A stretch of DNA of 9,141 nt from Clostridiales bacterium (GTDB taxonomy: Bacteria > Bacillota > Clostridia > Lachnospirales > Lachnospiraceae), in assembly GCA_019423835.1 (NCBI GenBank), contig JAHZAR010000076.1:1-9141 (forward strand), given 5' to 3'. Of the stretch, positions 1-7,500 are shown one piece after another (the first letter of the stretch is position 1; each line of letters opens with the position of its first letter). Made by a program: the position numbers and the translations under genes. The notes under the pieces were generated by a model that was given only the letters and a program-made list of their open reading frames with translations, was not told the origin of the DNA and ran no database searches.

Positions 1-527
1 TTGAACAGAAAGCCTCCTGTCGTTTCCCCATAGAGGGGGCGGAGAATTTCCAGAATCATGTCCCGCTCCCCGCCATCCTCTCTGGTTTCTATCAGAAATA
101 CCGTCCTGGGAACCCTGCCGTCCAGGCGGAACCGTCTTGCCTGGTCATCCGCATCTTCCGGCAGGAGATGCCCGAGAACCACACGCTTTACAAAATTTTC
201 CCTGTCAAACCTCTCTGTCCGGGAGCGGATTAACCCTGAAAGCTGGAGAGCTGCCAGGCGCAGACAGGTGAGAATATCACCCTTTCCCCGGCCTGCCAGA
301 ACGTATTCTGTCCTTCCTCTGTCGGCAACCCTTACAAAGTACAGCTCCCCAAAGCTCTGAAAATCGGCTCCTGAATCGGCAAACCGTTTTGCCCGTTCCA
401 TATCTTCCGGGCCGGGAGGGCAGGTGAACGCTGCCGCCTCCCCTTCCGGCCGGATCAGCATCAGCTCTATCCCTGCAATCTTCTTTATCTCTTCCAGTGT
501 TGTTTGAAATGTGCTGTTTGAAGTCAA
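1..527 (-). CDS. CdaR/PucR-type transcriptional regulator, N-terminal part (3' end outside window)
   Basis: Partial gene: 175 codons are visible before the left edge. The start is TTG at 527-525, placed by an AGGAGG site at 534-539 with a 6-nt gap; an in-frame TGA lies a short way upstream and the first in-frame ATG is only codon 23. Residues 1-100 form a small sensory-like region. Residues 107-135 (FDRENFVKRVVLGHLL onward) match the linker I know from clostridial CdaR/PucR-family regulators, and RTVFLIETRE at 141-150 looks like the start of the CdaR GGDEF-like domain. The family's C-terminal PucR-type helix-turn-helix would lie outside the window, so DNA binding is inferred. Family members usually sense a small metabolite and activate catabolic genes; the ligand here is unknown. 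It starts 47 nt after the VWA gene with no evident terminator between, so the two are probably co-transcribed. Confidence 0.72.
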   Translation of the reverse strand, partial: MTSNSTFQTTLEEIKKIAGIELMLIRPEGEAAAFTCPPGPEDMERAKRFADSGADFQSFGELYFVRVADRGRTEYVLAGRGKGDILTCLRLAALQLSGLIRSRTERFDRENFVKRVVLGHLLPEDADDQARRFRLDGRVPRTVFLIETREDGGERDMILEILRPLYGETTGGFLF

Positions 528-533
528 CCTTTT

Positions 534-539
534 CCTCCT
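534..539 (-). promoter_or_regulatory. Ribosome binding site that fixes the TTG start
   Basis: A perfect AGGAGG on the minus strand lies 6 nt before TTG at 527. No ATG or GTG in the correct frame lies at a suitable distance, so this site decides the start of the regulator gene. Confidence 0.8.
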
Positions 540-574
540 GCCTGTATCTCAGTTTTGTTATCCATTTCGTTCTG

Positions 575-1975
575 CTATTCCAGCAGACTGCCCCGGCAAC
601 CGCCTCCTCTGACTGCCTCTGTATCCGGGCAGGTTATTCCGCTGTCAATGCTGTGGGCAATGAATCTGGCTCTCAGCCTTCTCTTTCTGCATATCGAACA
701 CCCTCCGGAGTCATTCAGATCTTCCGGGATAACAAATCGGATTCCCTTCACCTGAATATCGCAGCATTTTTTCCCATTCTGGGCCGGGATTGTAAAAATT
801 TTCATTCCCCGCTCAGATTCCTCGCCGTTCATGCCGATCTCGGTAAGAATGGCTGCTACTGCAGTTCTCTTCCCCGGGCATACATTTTTGATGGTCGCAT
901 TCAGCTCAACAATTCTTCCAAGTCCCTCCTGGCAGATGCTTCCTAAATCTACCACTTCCACGTCCCGGCATCCCTCAATCGTGAAATCCACCGCTTCAGG
1001 GCAGTGATCCGGTCTTACCTCTCCGCAGCACTCTACATGGACGCATGGATTCGGGAAGGACACTTCATTTCCCTCCGCATCGGAATAGCTGATGCAGTGG
1101 TTGACGAATCTCTGGCCGCCTTCCTGGGATACATCTCTGATATAGAACTCCAGAACTGCTCCCTCACATTTGCGGCAGCCCAGACTGTCAATCTTCCACT
1201 GAAGTGTTGTCGTGTTGATCATGGTTGCCGTCCCCCTGGTAGGTGTTAAAATGCTTGTGATGGCAAAGCCGCTGTTTACCTCCTCATTAATCACAATCTT
1301 GGTAGCTCCGTGTCTGCACCCGTTCTTCATGAGACGTTCAAATGCCGTCCGGGCTTCGCCCAGCTCCCGAATCTCAATGATGTGGGAATCGGACGGGCCG
1401 GAAGCCCATGAGCGGAGTGCTTCCCGGTTCACGCCGTCAGGCGCGGCAATCCCCACACAGTAGACCGTAACGCCTGCCTGTCTGGCCTCGGCGGCCGCGC
1501 TGTCTGCCTGGCTCCGGAACGGTGTCTGACCGTCCGTAATCAGGAACAGAATTTTTTCTCCCGGCGATTTCATATCCAGCAGTTTCACCGCTGCCCGGAT
1601 AGCCTCCGCCGGGTTGGAGTTGCCGCCGGCAGTCAGGCCCTCTGCGGCTCTTGCCGCCTGCTCCGCAACGGATGAAAGCATAGAGTTCACGGTCGCAGAA
1701 TCAGAGAAGCTGATAAGTCCCACTCTCTTTTCTCCTGCAAACCCCTCTGACTGTGCAGACTCTCTTTCCAGAGCCTCAATAAAGGCCTTGACCCCCTTCT
1801 TCGCAGCCTCAAGAGCCGACCCTTCCATTTTTCCGGACCGGTCGATTGCAAACACAATATCATGAGCCCCCTTGCCGATACAGGGGCAGGCTGTCAATGA
1901 CAGAGTTACCTTGACGGTTCCGCCGCACTCGATTCTTTCCTCATTCACCCTCTTGTTTGCATTTATAATTCCCAT
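575..1975 (-). CDS. VWA domain protein, cysteine-rich, clostridial type
   Basis: A 466-residue protein from the ATG at 1975, chosen because AGGAGG (1984-1989) sits 8 nt upstream; the frame is open to a TTG-ATG pair at 1999-1994, but those codons precede the ribosome site. Residues about 39-215 form a VWA fold: beta strand HDIVFAIDRSGKM, then VGLISFSD (85-92), GGNSNPAEA (117-125) and LITDG (145-149). The metal site (MIDAS) is altered: DxSxS reads D45-R-S47-G-K49, so the last serine is lysine, and the usual threonine is S120; D148 is kept. Residues about 218-310 resemble a DUF11-like beta domain (LQWKIDSLG, GAVLEFYIRD). The C-terminal third is cysteine-rich, and I count 21 cysteines in the whole protein. 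No signal peptide or membrane segment is seen. It resembles VWA proteins I know from Clostridia; their function is not established, so none is assigned. Confidence 0.85.
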   Translation of the reverse strand: MGIINANKRVNEERIECGGTVKVTLSLTACPCIGKGAHDIVFAIDRSGKMEGSALEAAKKGVKAFIEALERESAQSEGFAGEKRVGLISFSDSATVNSMLSSVAEQAARAAEGLTAGGNSNPAEAIRAAVKLLDMKSPGEKILFLITDGQTPFRSQADSAAAEARQAGVTVYCVGIAAPDGVNREALRSWASGPSDSHIIEIRELGEARTAFERLMKNGCRHGATKIVINEEVNSGFAITSILTPTRGTATMINTTTLQWKIDSLGCRKCEGAVLEFYIRDVSQEGGQRFVNHCISYSDAEGNEVSFPNPCVHVECCGEVRPDHCPEAVDFTIEGCRDVEVVDLGSICQEGLGRIVELNATIKNVCPGKRTAVAAILTEIGMNGEESERGMKIFTIPAQNGKKCCDIQVKGIRFVIPEDLNDSGGCSICRKRRLRARFIAHSIDSGITCPDTEAVRGGGCRGSLLE

Positions 1976-1997
1976 AAAAATATCCTCCTCATTCATC

Positions 1998-2016
1998 AAG
2001 CTGGTTCGTCCAGCTT
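1998..2016 (-). promoter_or_regulatory. Leader hairpin before the VWA gene
   Basis: A perfect inverted repeat, AAGCTGG and CCAGCTT separated by 5 nt, ends 8 nt upstream of the VWA ribosome site. In RNA it would form a 7-bp stem with a 5-nt loop. It could be a leader hairpin that affects mRNA stability or translation, or a DNA operator just downstream of a promoter. The symmetry is directly visible; the role is inferred. Confidence 0.45.
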
Positions 2017-2022
2017 TACCCT

Positions 2023-2052
2023 ATACTATGAGCAAAGGGACAAAGAGGTGAA
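2023..2052 (-). promoter_or_regulatory. Possible weak promoter for the VWA gene
   Basis: TTCACC (2047-2052) and TAGTAT (2023-2028) are separated by 18 nt, each matching four of six sigma-A consensus positions. The gene lies downstream of a terminator and so needs a promoter in this stretch. The match is weak and other placements are possible. Confidence 0.3.
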
Positions 2053-2076
2053 TTATCATGGTACATGCTTAACCGC

Positions 2077-2109
2077 AAAAGAGGATACCGCCTCCCCGGC
2101 GGCATCCTC
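2077..2109 (-). terminator. Rho-independent terminator after the ABC ATPase gene
   Basis: On the minus strand a 12-bp stem (GAGGATGCCGCC with GGCGGTATCCTC, one G-U pair) closes a 5-nt loop and is followed directly by TTTT at 2080-2077. It lies 50 nt past the ATPase stop codon and before the VWA gene, which fits the end of the ATPase transcript. The T-run is short, but the stem is long and GC-rich. Confidence 0.75.
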
Positions 2110-2111
2110 CC

Positions 2112-2158
2112 CCTGCGCTATGAGCCGCGCGCCTTCGGCGCGCCTCTCTGCCTGCGCT
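2112..2158. repeat. GC-rich hairpin flanked by 8-bp direct repeats
   Basis: CCTGCGCT occurs at 2112-2119 and again at 2151-2158, where it abuts the ATPase stop codon. Between them a perfect hairpin GCGCGCC-TTC-GGCGCGC occupies 2127-2143. No T-run follows the hairpin, so it is not a typical terminator by itself. The compact layout resembles small dispersed palindromic elements placed behind genes, but dispersal cannot be judged from one window. Confidence 0.5.
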
Positions 2159-3271
2159 TTAATTAAAAATCGCGTTCTCTGTTTCGATGTCAAAGGCATG
2201 CAGCTTTTCTGTATCCATATACAGGTTAACACTGTCGCCCGGTTTTACGCGGACAGAAGGATTTACTCTCGCTGTCCAGGTTGCGCTGTCCATATCGAAA
2301 TACAGGAAGGTCTCCGCTCCCAGCATCTCATATACACGGATGGTTGCATGGAGGCAGGCTTCCTTATTTGCGCGCTCAATGTCCGTATCGTCGTGAAGAT
2401 CCTCCGGACGGATTCCCAAGGTAATCTTCTTTCCGATATAGCCCTTCTCCTTCAGCACAGCCGCCCTCTTTGCATCGAGGGTAATGCTCTGTCCGCAGAA
2501 CTCCAGCACTACGCTGCCGCCGTTCTCCTTTACTTCTGCATCCACCATGTTCATCTGAGGTGCTCCGATGAAGCCTGCAACGAACTTGTTTCCCGGTCTG
2601 TCATAGAGATTCTCCGGCGTATCTACCTGCTGAACCACTCCGTCCTTCATGACAACGATTCTGGTTCCCAGTGTCATGGCCTCAGTCTGATCGTGTGTTA
2701 CATAGATAATCGTCGTTCCCAGCTTCTGGTGAAGCTTGGAGATTTCGATACGCATCTGGCCTCTCAGCTTTGCGTCCAGGTTGGAGAGCGGCTCGTCCAT
2801 CAGGAATACCTTCGGGTTTCTGACAATGGCACGTCCCATGGCAACACGCTGTCTCTGTCCTCCGGAGAGAGCCTTCGGCTTTCTGTCAAGAAGATGCTCC
2901 AGATCCAGGATTCTGGCTGCCTCATGCACCTTTTTGTCAATCTCCTCCTTTGACACCTTCCGGATCTTCAGTCCGAATGCCATGTTGTCATACACGGTCA
3001 TATGAGGATAAAGAGCATAGTTCTGGAATACCATGGCGATATCTCTGTCCTTCGGCTCCACATCATTCATGCGCTTGCCGTCGATGTACAGATCTCCCGC
3101 AGAAATGTCCTCAAGCCCTGCAATCATTCGAAGAGTCGTGGACTTTCCGCAGCCGGACGGACCTACGAAAATGATAAACTCCTTATCTCCAATCTCAAGA
3201 TTAAAATCCTTTACAGCCTCGAAGCCGTTGGGATATTTTTTGCAGATGTGCTCTAACTTAACTGTTGACAT
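2159..3271 (-). CDS. Sugar ABC transporter ATP-binding protein, MsmX/UgpC (MalK-like) family
   Basis: The start is ATG at 3271, with AGGAGA at 3278-3283 and a 6-nt gap, giving 370 residues, the normal MalK/MsmX length. An open frame continues upstream, but those residues do not match the family. Visible motifs: Walker A GPSGCGKST (37-45), Q-loop Q83, signature LSGGQRQR (135-142), Walker B VFLMDEP (155-161), D-loop SNLDA (163-167) and switch histidine H193 in VTHD. Residues from about 235 form the TOBE/MalK-type regulatory region (GIRPEDLHDD). As a cytosolic ATPase dimer it would power import through two permeases. In Firmicutes such ATPases are often encoded alone and shared by several sugar importers (known of MsmX), which fits its position apart from any permease. 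It has its own promoter and a strong terminator. The exact symbol (msmX, msmK, ugpC) cannot be chosen from sequence alone. Confidence 0.95.
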   Translation of the reverse strand: MSTVKLEHICKKYPNGFEAVKDFNLEIGDKEFIIFVGPSGCGKSTTLRMIAGLEDISAGDLYIDGKRMNDVEPKDRDIAMVFQNYALYPHMTVYDNMAFGLKIRKVSKEEIDKKVHEAARILDLEHLLDRKPKALSGGQRQRVAMGRAIVRNPKVFLMDEPLSNLDAKLRGQMRIEISKLHQKLGTTIIYVTHDQTEAMTLGTRIVVMKDGVVQQVDTPENLYDRPGNKFVAGFIGAPQMNMVDAEVKENGGSVVLEFCGQSITLDAKRAAVLKEKGYIGKKITLGIRPEDLHDDTDIERANKEACLHATIRVYEMLGAETFLYFDMDSATWTARVNPSVRVKPGDSVNLYMDTEKLHAFDIETENAIFN

Positions 3272-3336
3272 ACCATTTCTCCTTTTCTGTCTTATTATAA
3301 ATTCAGGCCGCTGTCTTATCTGTTCCTGCTGGTCAC

Positions 3337-3365
3337 AGTATACAGGATTACAGCTTTCTTTTCCA
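3337..3365 (-). promoter_or_regulatory. Sigma-A type promoter for the ABC ATPase gene
   Basis: TGGAAA (3360-3365) and TATACT (3337-3342) are separated by 17 nt. The -10 matches five of six consensus positions, the -35 four of six. Transcription would begin near 3330, giving a leader of about 60 nt. Confidence 0.6.
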
Positions 3366-3393
3366 TGTCGCAGTCCACAAAATCTGACCGTCT

Positions 3394-3454
3394 TTTTCGT
3401 CATTTTGACGTTGCGCTCCCGGCTGTCACTCTTTTTCAGGCAAAATGACGAAAA
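3394..3454. promoter_or_regulatory. 14-bp perfect inverted repeat upstream of the ATPase promoter
   Basis: TTTTCGTCATTTTG (3394-3407) and its exact reverse complement (3441-3454) are separated by 33 nt. The left arm also overlaps a self-symmetric site, CGTCA-TTT-TGACG, at 3398-3410. The pair begins about 29 nt upstream of the -35 box, where activators of sugar genes often bind. The symmetry is directly seen; binding by a regulator is inferred. A long-range RNA stem in read-through transcripts from lacI is an alternative. Confidence 0.5.
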
Positions 3455-3458
3455 TGCT

Positions 3459-3478
3459 CTGTCCCCGTCCTGGGACAG
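3459..3478. terminator. Hairpin just past the repressor gene, weak or bidirectional terminator
   Basis: A 7-bp stem CTGTCCC-GGGACAG with a 6-nt loop lies 13 nt past the last legible codon of the LacI gene. On the minus strand it is preceded by an A-rich stretch and followed by AGCATTTT, a poor T-run; on the plus strand a better T-run follows, though no plus-strand gene is present. It could end the beta-galactosidase/repressor transcript. Confidence 0.4.
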
Positions 3479-3491
3479 CTTTATTTTTTCG

Positions 3492-4477
3492 TTATAACAA
3501 CGAATCTGTTCCCTTTCCTTCGCTCTCCAGGCAGCGCACACTCTCCCGGATCATCAGCCGGGCCGGCAGCGTGATCTGCATGGGCAGCTCCCGCTTGGTA
3601 AAAATCCGGTCGCTCACAGCCGCATGGTCGTCAGAGGCGGAACCATATATTTAGCTGTCGGAATGTCATTGAAGCCGACCACGCTGTAATCCTCCGGGCA
3701 GCGTTTTCCAGCCTGGCTGATCGCATTCAGGCAGCCGATAGCCAGGGAGTCATTTGCCACAAAAACGGCAGTAGGAGGATCCGGAAGCTCCATCAGCTCA
3801 TTCATGAAGTGGAAGCCCATTCTTGAGGTAAACGTTCCAATCCTCTCATAGTCTGCCCGGTAAAGTCCCTTCTCCTCCATAAACAGCCGGTATTCCAGGG
3901 TTCTCTTGTCAGGATTTTCCTCCAGTCCTGTCCCTTCCGTGTCATTGCCCCCGATAAAACCAATCTTCCTGTGTCCGCAGTCCCAGAGGTAGTCCAGGAT
4001 CCTTCTCGCTTCCCTTCGGAGCTCAAAGGCAATGGAATCATACCTCATATTGTCCGGGTTGCTGTCCACGAAGACAATAGGGAGACCCAGGGCATCGATC
4101 CGCCGGATCTCCTCCTCCTCAAAGGTGCCCAGGCAAAGCACTCCGTCAAACCCTGTCTGACGGAAGTCATCGCCCCTTGAAACACTTGTGAGCTTATAGC
4201 CCAGCTTCGCAGCCCGCCGCTCTATGGCGATACGCACAGAGATGTAGTAGGGATCCTCTACTTCCCCCTCCAGCGAATAGTAGTTGATCAGAAGAATGGA
4301 CAGCTTTTTTTTGCGCTTCTTCTGATTTTTGCTTCTGTACTCCAGCTCCTCCGCCGTCTCAAATATTCTCTTTTTTGTCGCCGCATTCACGCTCAGAGTT
4401 TCATCATAATTCAGCACTCTTGAAACTGTGCTGATGGAAACCTGCGCTTTCTCTGCTATATCCCTGATCGTTGCCAT
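3492..4477 (-). pseudogene. LacI-family repressor gene with a truncating deletion/frameshift
   Basis: The start ATG at 4477 opens MATIRDIAEKAQVSISTVS, a typical LacI-family helix-turn-helix, with an in-frame TAA a few codons upstream. The reading frame gives 287 residues: DNA-binding domain (1-50), a lysine-rich hinge (NQKKRKKK), and the periplasmic-binding-like effector domain up to VVGFNDIP (266-273) and PPLTTMRL, then TGA at 3616-3614. Members of the family normally run to about 330-345 residues. Past the stop, another frame (3617-3492) reads SDRIFTKRELPMQITLPARL and on to MIRES before a TAA, which is the expected family C-terminus. About 17 residues that normally lie between (a helix of the dimer interface) are absent. 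So roughly 50 bases appear lost and the frame is broken. The ribosome site is poor (AGGAAG 13 nt upstream). It follows the beta-galactosidase by 78 nt and is probably in its operon. It resembles GanR-type regulators next to beta-galactosidase genes. Whether the short protein retains any activity is unknown; loss is likely. Confidence 0.85.
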
Positions 4478-4555
4478 ATGTAGTTCATCGCTTCCTTAAG
4501 ATATTTATTTTTCCGCTTTCAGCAGGCGTGTTTTGAACCAGAGTACAGCTTTGCT
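4478..4555 (-). other. Short gap between beta-galactosidase and repressor genes
   Basis: These 78 nt hold no convincing terminator and no strong promoter on the minus strand. This favours co-transcription of the repressor with the beta-galactosidase, which would allow feedback control of the operon. Confidence 0.5.
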
Positions 4556-7500
4556 CTAACAGTATCTGGTGAATGCCAGCTTCTCGGCCTCCTGCTCTGA
4601 AGCGGCCAGAATGGAGAATCCCATGGAGAAATCTTCAATTCCCGTCTTACAGCTGTCTGTCTGTTCCTGTCCGCAGGAATTGCTTCCCAGACCGGAGTGT
4701 CTGTAGTCGAGATGGATGATCACCGCATCCTCCCGCCTGATCTCGCAGGGATGAGCTGCATTTCTCAGCGCCTCTGTAGTATAATCGTGTACGTTGATGC
4801 CAAAGCTCTCGCGGGCTTTAATGAGAATTCCGCTCTCCTTTCCTGACAGAGCAAGCCATCTGACATCCTCCCGGTGTCCATTCTCCTGAGGCTTTACATA
4901 ATTGGTATGCATTCCCTCTACCGTTGTCCTGTAAACTCCCATCACAGCCGCCTGTCTGGAATCACAGTAATTTTCTCCGGGGCCCATTCCATACCAGGAA
5001 ACCCTGTCGAAATCCCTGTTTACTGCAAGCTCCACACCGATGCGGGGCAGGAATTCCGGCTCGAACTCCGGATTGCGGACAGCCTTTCCGTTCAGGCTCA
5101 CATCCAGGCTTCCGTCCCCGTACACGGTGTAGACATAGGCAAGCCTGAAGCCCCAGGCCTGGTTGTAGCAGCCGAAATATTTCTGAATGTAGATCTCAGC
5201 CCTTCCTTCCATTTCCCTGACGGTCATGTACTCCAGCTCCTCCATTCCTCTGGAGATGAAGTATTTATTTTTCCAGTCGTCCACCTTGTACATATCGTTG
5301 TCAATGTCTGCCCTGTCTACCGTGAGAGAAGGACCTCTGAGCAGAAGCTCCTTCCCGCCCCGCTTCATGGAAGTAAGACTTCCGTGGACTTTATCAAATA
5401 CGAACTCTGTTCCCGTGCACTCTGCCGTAACTGCTGTGTCGGTCTGAGATACGCGGACAGCCCCTGCCATTCTTGGCGTGCATACGGTTCTCTTCTCCGG
5501 CAGTGCAAACTGGTACACGCCCATCTCGTGGCCCGCAGGCGCATAGGAAGTGGCCTCCTTCTCCCTGACACAGATATTTAAATAATAATCTCTGTTGTCC
5601 TTCAGGTCAAGGCTGGTGTGAGGAATCACCACAATTTCTTCTTCTCCCGGCTTTGTCCTGAGTCCGTCAACCGTAAACTGGGCCAGAGTATCCGTCCCGT
5701 CTGTCACAGTGCAGTCCAGGCGGATTCCCTCCAGGGTCTTGAAGTCATAGTAGTTTTTCACTGCATAGAGATCTCCGGAATCTCCCAGCTTTTTAATGGA
5801 TACCGGGCAGATGACCTGCTTGTACTCCACAAGTCCCGGTGACGGCGTGCGGTCAGGCATCAGAAGGCCGTCGATGCAGAAGTTTCCGTTGGTCGGGAAA
5901 TCTCCGTAATTTCCGCCGTATTTATAGGTAACGGTTCCGTTTTCATCCACCGTTTTAATTCCATGGTCGTACCACTCCCAGATAAAGCCTCCCTGAAGCC
6001 TGTCGTAGGTGCGGTAAAGCTCCTGGTAATCGGCAAGGCATCCGGGGCCATTTCCCATGGCGTGGCTGTACTCGCAGTGGACATGGGGACGGTTGTGCTT
6101 GATCTTCGTCTCCCCGATCTCCTTTAATCCCTTGAGCCTTGTGTACATAGTAGAGTAGACATCTGTGATCTCTGCCTCAAAATCGCCCTCATAGTGAATC
6201 AGGCGGGAAGAATCCATGGCGCGGACAGCCTCCGCCTCCTTCTTAAAGTTCACGCCGAAGCAGGACTCATTTCCCAGAGACCACATAATAATGGACGGAT
6301 GGTTGTAGTCCCTGGCTACCATGCGCACAGCTCTGTCCACGTAGGCTGTCTCCCACTCCGGATTATCGGTGATCCTGTCGTACACATGAGCCCACTCAAA
6401 ACCATGGCATTCCAGATCCGCCTCATCGATCACGTACAGTCCGTACTCGTCGCAGTAATCGTAGATCGCCTCGATGGACGGATAGTGAGAAAACCGCACT
6501 GCATTGATATTATGCTGTTTCATCAGGATAATGTCCTGTCTCATCACTTCAGGATCCACCGTTCTTCCGCCCTCCGGGGAATAATCGTGATGGTTGACTC
6601 CATTGATGAGGATTGCCTTTCCATTGACGGTAAACACATTTCCCTTTACCTCAATCCGTCTGAAGCCTGTGCGGATGCTGACTCTGTGCTCCTGCTGCCC
6701 GTCTTTGAGAGAGAGATTCAGGGTATAGAGATAAGGCGTTTCCGCTGTCCATGTATGTACGTTCTCAAGCTCCGCTGAAATCTTTACTTCTCCTGCGGCG
6801 GGCACGCTGCCGGCTGCCGCCTCTTTTCCTTCCCGGTCCGTCAGGCTCCACTCGAGAATCCCTGACTCACTGGAAAGGCGGACAGCCGCTTCCAGACAGC
6901 CCTTTGTATAAGTATCGTCCAGATCTGCGTGAATGCGGCAGTCCTCAATTCTGTGTACCGGCACATTGATCAGCGATACATTCCGGTAGATTCCGCTGAA
7001 CCACCACATATCCTGATCCTCCAGATAGGTTCCGTCGGACCACTTGTACACGCGCACTGCCACATGGTTTTCTCCCTCTTTAATATGGGAAGAGATATCA
7101 AACTCAGCCGGAAGGCGCGATACCTTGCTGTAACCAACATGGACTCCATTTACCCACACATCATAGGCGCTGTCCACTCCCTCAAAGCGCAGAATTGTCT
7201 GATTCTCCAGCCACTCCCTGGAAATCTCAAAGTTCCTCTTGTAGATTCCCGTCGGGTTCTCCGTCGGGACATAGGGCGGGGTCAGAGGGAAAAGATACAG
7301 CACGTCTGTATAGTGCATGTGATCGTATCCCTTTAACTGCCAGCAGGACGGAACTTCAATCGAATCCCAGTCCGCTGTGTCGTAGTCCCCTCTCTCAAAT
7401 CCCTGGGGGCTGTACTCCGGCGCGGTCAGATATTTGAACGCCCAGCTTCCATTTAAGGAAACGCGTTCCGCGGAGTCAGTAAAGAAAGAGGCACGGGCCT

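Noticed and set aside
2048..2953. Long plus-strand open frame (301 codons) opposite the ATPase gene
   Set aside because: It lies across the ATPase gene and its terminator on the other strand, shows no recognisable motif and no good ribosome site, and is best explained as a shadow frame.
3488..3504. Inverted repeat TTCGTT-N5-AACGAA at the end of the repressor remnant
   Set aside because: A 6-bp AT-rich stem with no T-run after it on the minus strand; too weak to call a terminator or operator.
3605..3625. Programmed ribosomal frameshift in the repressor gene
   Set aside because: There is no slippery heptamer at CGGCTGTGAGC, and the residues normally found between the two frames are absent, so a shift would not restore a normal protein.
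4201..4477. Internal promoter dedicated to the repressor gene
   Set aside because: I looked for a -35/-10 pair just before 4477 and in the upstream gap and found none of convincing quality, so read-through from the beta-galactosidase is preferred.
4874..5581. Plus-strand open frame (235 codons) inside the beta-galactosidase gene
   Set aside because: It is fully antisense to conserved GH2 sequence and has no family features; likewise the frame at 6194-6778.
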